Below are positions 23,975 to 26,768 of a DNA stretch of 26,768 nucleotides, piece after piece. How positions within the stretch are numbered: the first letter of the stretch is position 1; the number at the start of each line of letters is the position of its first letter. The DNA comes from Pelagilacustribacter hypolimneticus (GTDB lineage: Bacteria; Pseudomonadota; Alphaproteobacteria; Pelagibacterales; Pelagibacteraceae): the NCBI GenBank assembly GCA_965235125.1, contig CBDDXH010000008.1, positions 1 through 26,768 on the forward strand, read 5' to 3'. A program made the translations under genes and the position numbers. The notes below the pieces were generated by a model that had not been told where the DNA came from, did not search any database, and was given only the letters and a program-made list of their open reading frames with translations.

Positions 23975-25073
23975 AGTTAAAAAAAGAAAAATATTATTAT
24001 TACCTGGAGATGGTATTGGACCTGAAGTTATAGGCGAAGTAAGAAAAACTTTAGAGTGGCTAAATAAAAATAAATCTTTAGACTTTGTGATAGATGAAGG
24101 ATTAATCGGTGGTGCTTCTTATGATAAACATAAAAATCCCATTACAGATGAAGTTTTTTATAATGCATTAGAGAGTGAGGCAGTTATCTTAGGAGCAGTT
24201 GGTGGACCTAAGTGGGATAATTTAGAATTTGCTAAAAAACCTGAGCGAGCACTTTTGAAACTTAGAAAAGAGCTAAAATTATTTGCTAATTTAAGACCAG
24301 CAATATGTTTTAAACAATTGATTGATGCATCAACTTTAAAGCCAGAAATTATATCAGGTTTAGATATTATGATTGTAAGAGAACTTACAGGCGGTATTTA
24401 TTTTGGAGAACCGAGAGGAATAATGCCTATCGAAAATGGTGAGCGAAAAGGTATAAATACACATTCCTACACAACTAGTGAAATTCATAGAGTAGCAAGA
24501 GTTGCTTTTGAATTAGCAAAAAAAAGAAAAAACAAAGTAACATCTTGTGAAAAATCAAATGTAATGGAAGCAGGACTTCTTTGGAAAGAAGAAGTACAAG
24601 CACTAAGAGATAAAGAATTTAAAAAAATAGAGCTCAATCATATGTTAGCAGATAATTGCGCTATGCAACTTTTAAAAGATCCTAAGCAGTTTGACGTTAT
24701 TGTAACTGATAATTTATTTGGTGATATTTTATCTGATGAGGCTGCGATGTTAACAGGATCTTTAGGTTTACTACCTTCGGCTTCATTAGGAGCTAAAGAT
24801 AAAAATGGAAAAATGAGAGCAATGTACGAACCCATTCACGGATCTGCACCTGATATTGCTGGACAAAATATAGCAAATCCAATTGCAAGTATTTTGAGTT
24901 TATCGATGGCTTTGAGATATTCTTTAGATCTTGATGCTGAGGCTGATTTAATAGATTTAGCAGTTCAAAAAGTATTGGATGATGGACTTAGAACGAAAGA
25001 TATTATGTCTCCTGGCAAAAAAGAAGTAGCCACATCAGCGATGGGTGATGCTATTATAAGCAAGCTTAAATAG
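23967..25073 (+). CDS. leuB: 3-isopropylmalate dehydrogenase LeuB
   Basis: LeuB oxidatively decarboxylates 3-isopropylmalate with NAD+, the step after LeuCD. The 368-residue product shows LLPGDGIGPEV near the N-terminus, the substrate arginines in ANLRPA and IVRELTGGIYFGEPRG, the metal aspartates in TDNLFGDILSDEAAM, and the NAD-binding HGSAPDIAGQNIANP. The ELTGGIYFG pattern distinguishes it from isocitrate dehydrogenase. It overlaps leuD by 8 nt. No leuA is in view; it must lie elsewhere. Confidence 0.97.
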   Translation: MIKVKKRKILLLPGDGIGPEVIGEVRKTLEWLNKNKSLDFVIDEGLIGGASYDKHKNPITDEVFYNALESEAVILGAVGGPKWDNLEFAKKPERALLKLRKELKLFANLRPAICFKQLIDASTLKPEIISGLDIMIVRELTGGIYFGEPRGIMPIENGERKGINTHSYTTSEIHRVARVAFELAKKRKNKVTSCEKSNVMEAGLLWKEEVQALRDKEFKKIELNHMLADNCAMQLLKDPKQFDVIVTDNLFGDILSDEAAMLTGSLGLLPSASLGAKDKNGKMRAMYEPIHGSAPDIAGQNIANPIASILSLSMALRYSLDLDAEADLIDLAVQKVLDDGLRTKDIMSPGKKEVATSAMGDAIISKLK

Positions 25074-25084
25074 AAATAATTTTT

Positions 25085-26089
25085 ATGAATTTTGCAATAG
25101 TTGGTGCAACAGGCAATGTAGGCCGTAAAACCATTGATATCCTTGAGAAGTCGAAAATTAAGATTGATAATCTTTTTTTAGTCGCTTCAAAAAAAAGTGC
25201 AGGAAAAATAATTTCTTTCAAAAATAAAAAAATTAAAGTTGAAGCTTTAGAAAGATATAATTTTGCAAAAGCAAAGATAACTATCTTTGCTGCTGGTAGT
25301 GTTATTGCAGAAAAATGGGCTCCCATTGCAGCTAAAAAAACTATTGTTATTGATAATTCAAAACACTTTAGGATGGATAAAGATATTGCTTTAGTTGTGC
25401 CTGAAGTTAATGAAAAAGCTTTAAAAAATTATAAAAAAAGAAATATTATTGCAAATCCAAATTGTTCAACGGTTCAGTTAGTTCTAGCACTAAAACCATT
25501 GCACGATGAATTTAAAATTAAAAGAGTTGTAGTTTCAACATACCAAGCTGTATCCGGGGCAGGTAAAGCACCTATGGATGAATTATTTAGTCAAACAAAA
25601 ACTTTTTTAAAAGGTAAAAAAATAAAATCTAAAAATTTTACAAAACAAATAGCTTTTAATCTCATTCCTCACATCGATAAGTTTACAAAAGATGGATATA
25701 CAAAAGAAGAATGGAAAATAGAGAATGAAACAAAAAAAATTTTAGATCGAGACATAAAAATGACAGCTACATGTGTGAGAGTTCCAGTAAGAACATCACA
25801 TTCAGAGTCAGTAAATATTGAATTTAAAAAAAACTATAGTTTACAAAAAGTTTATCAATTATTAAAAAAAGCCCCCGGTTGTAAAGTAATTGATATACAA
25901 AAAAATGGTGGGTACATGACTCCATTTGAGGCAGAAGGAAGTTATCTAACTTATATTTCTAGAATTAGAAAAGATAATTCAAATAAAAAAGCTATAAATT
26001 TATGGATTGTTTCAGATAATTTATTAAAAGGTGCCGCATTAAACACAGTTCAAATTGCTCAAGCTTTAATTAAAAAGTATATTAAATAA
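25085..26089 (+). CDS. asd: Aspartate-semialdehyde dehydrogenase
   Basis: Asd reduces aspartyl phosphate to aspartate semialdehyde with NADPH, a branch point to lysine/DAP, threonine and methionine. The 334-residue product has the Rossmann motif GATGNVGRKT (7-16), the catalytic Cys127 in NPNCSTVQL, the QAVSGAG segment and the later RVPVRTSHSES stretch with the base histidine. It follows leuB at 11 nt and precedes sdhC by one base. Its product feeds the pathway of DapF, encoded elsewhere in this window. Confidence 0.96.
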   Translation: MNFAIVGATGNVGRKTIDILEKSKIKIDNLFLVASKKSAGKIISFKNKKIKVEALERYNFAKAKITIFAAGSVIAEKWAPIAAKKTIVIDNSKHFRMDKDIALVVPEVNEKALKNYKKRNIIANPNCSTVQLVLALKPLHDEFKIKRVVVSTYQAVSGAGKAPMDELFSQTKTFLKGKKIKSKNFTKQIAFNLIPHIDKFTKDGYTKEEWKIENETKKILDRDIKMTATCVRVPVRTSHSESVNIEFKKNYSLQKVYQLLKKAPGCKVIDIQKNGGYMTPFEAEGSYLTYISRIRKDNSNKKAINLWIVSDNLLKGAALNTVQIAQALIKKYIK

Positions 26090-26090
26090 G

Positions 26091-26474
26091 ATGTACGAAA
26101 AAAATCCTTTATCACCCCATATCCAAATTTATGGGTGGAAAATTACATCATTGCTTTCTATAACTCATAGAATTGTTGGTGTTGTTAATGCCATTGCTAT
26201 AACTTTAATTTGTTTATGGACTAGTTCACTATTATTTGGCGAGCAAAATTATGAAATTATAAAAAATTTCTTTCAGTCTTTTTTTGGTAAATTTATGATT
26301 ATAAGTCTTAGTTGGTCTTTCAGTTTTCATATATTGAATGAAATTAGACATTTAGCTTGGGATTTAGGATATGGTTTCGATTTAAAAATTTCTAAAATTA
26401 CAGGAGTCCTAACTATTATTGGCTCCTTAGTTTTAACAATTTTAATATATTTATTTGGAAGAAGTCTTATTTAG
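26091..26474 (+). CDS. sdhC: Succinate dehydrogenase cytochrome b556 subunit SdhC
   Basis: SdhC is a membrane anchor of complex II that helps bind heme b and ubiquinone. The 127-residue product has three membrane helices (about 20-45, 63-85 and 102-124). SPHIQIYGW and SITHRIVG are the family N-terminal motifs; Ser23 and Arg27 correspond to the quinone-site Ser27 and Arg31 of E. coli. The axial heme ligand is His80 in FHILNEIRHLAWDLGYG (E. coli His84). The residue corresponding to the conserved Gly of HxxxGIRH is Glu84 here, which is unusual. A single base separates the gene from sdhD. Confidence 0.95.
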   Translation: MYEKNPLSPHIQIYGWKITSLLSITHRIVGVVNAIAITLICLWTSSLLFGEQNYEIIKNFFQSFFGKFMIISLSWSFSFHILNEIRHLAWDLGYGFDLKISKITGVLTIIGSLVLTILIYLFGRSLI

Positions 26475-26475
26475 C

Positions 26476-26768
26476 ATGCACAATTCTACAAAAAAATGGT
26501 TATTGATAAAGTTTAGTTCAGGTTTTTTAATTCCATTAATGATTTGGTTTATAATTAATTTGGTATCAATTTACGATGTTGAATATGTTGAAATAATTAG
26601 TTTTTTTTCTAAAACTTCTTCAAAAGTTTTGTATTCTTTATTCATTATTACTGCTTTTTCTTTTTTTAGCCTAACAATCAGTGAGATTTTTGAAGACTAT
26701 ATCAAAGATGAAAAAACTAAAAATGTCGCAACGAAAACGTTATATATCTTTGCTATAATCATACCTAT
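26476..26768 (+). CDS. sdhD: Succinate dehydrogenase membrane anchor subunit SdhD, 3'-truncated by window edge
   Basis: The frame starts at ATG 26476, one base after the sdhC stop, and is open to the window end (97 residues visible). It has a first membrane helix at about 13-32, a second at about 51-70, and the family motif EIFEDYIKDE with Asp74-Tyr75, matching the quinone-site Asp82-Tyr83 of E. coli SdhD. The residue 11 positions before this Asp, which is the heme ligand His71 in E. coli, is Phe63; the only histidine in the visible part is His2. The N-terminal HW..QR motif common in alphaproteobacterial SdhD is also missing. Identity rests on position, helices and the DY motif. The third helix lies beyond the window. 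Confidence 0.85.
   Translation, partial: MHNSTKKWLLIKFSSGFLIPLMIWFIINLVSIYDVEYVEIISFFSKTSSKVLYSLFIITAFSFFSLTISEIFEDYIKDEKTKNVATKTLYIFAIIIP

Overview
The window is about 26.8 kb of AT-rich DNA that is close to 97.5% genic; only about 650 nt lie between genes and no gap exceeds 165 nt. The base composition, 1-19 nt gene spacings and stop/start overlaps fit a streamlined marine alphaproteobacterium of the SAR11/Pelagibacterales type. So do the gene blocks: ccmEFGH, ffh-rpsP-trmD-rplS, leuCDB-asd-sdhCD, and glcDEF beside a TRAP transporter. The family assignment is inferred from content; no marker such as 16S rRNA is present. I see no insertion sequence, integrase, phage gene, CRISPR array, tRNA or rRNA.

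Layout. (1) 2-3149: end of ccmE and complete ccmF, ccmG and ccmH, overlapping genes for the final steps of c-type cytochrome maturation. (2) 3190-3816: a PagL-like outer-membrane lipid A deacylase homologue. (3) 3823-11204: a 2-hydroxy-acid block: FMN-dependent (S)-2-hydroxyacid dehydrogenase, class I aminotransferase, three-subunit glycolate oxidase GlcDEF and an NAD(P)-dependent D-2-hydroxyacid dehydrogenase. (4) 11367-14558: a complete TRAP transporter (Tat-type periplasmic binding protein, small and large membrane subunits) of the type that binds 2-oxo/2-hydroxy acids or related carboxylates. A 13-bp hairpin separates the binding protein gene from the membrane genes. (5) 14575-17007: amidase, a 63-residue membrane protein and a DMT-family exporter. 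(6) 17004-18750, minus strand: dapF-ftsY. (7) 18915-21951, plus strand: ffh-rpsP-trmD-rplS, without the rimM usually found between rpsP and trmD. (8) 21964-26768: leuC-leuD-leuB-asd-sdhC-sdhD, the last cut by the window end.

The genes form three working units. Regions 3-4 look like an uptake-and-oxidation module for small hydroxy acids (lactate, glycolate, glycerate) that feeds electrons to the respiratory chain. Region 1 equips that chain with c-type cytochromes and region 8 adds succinate dehydrogenase. Regions 6-7 hold both SRP GTPases (FtsY and Ffh), transcribed away from each other from one 164-nt gap.

That gap is the most unusual stretch. It is about 46% G+C in a roughly 30% G+C setting and holds three hairpins packed into 80 nt (18813-18892) just ahead of ffh, with a perfect TTGACA box upstream. 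It is most simply a structured 5' leader of ffh, or alternatively a DNA operator. The second notable point is that the visible part of SdhD has no histidine where the second heme b ligand should be. Otherwise the window is a well-conserved core and catabolic region; I found no defence or mobile system.
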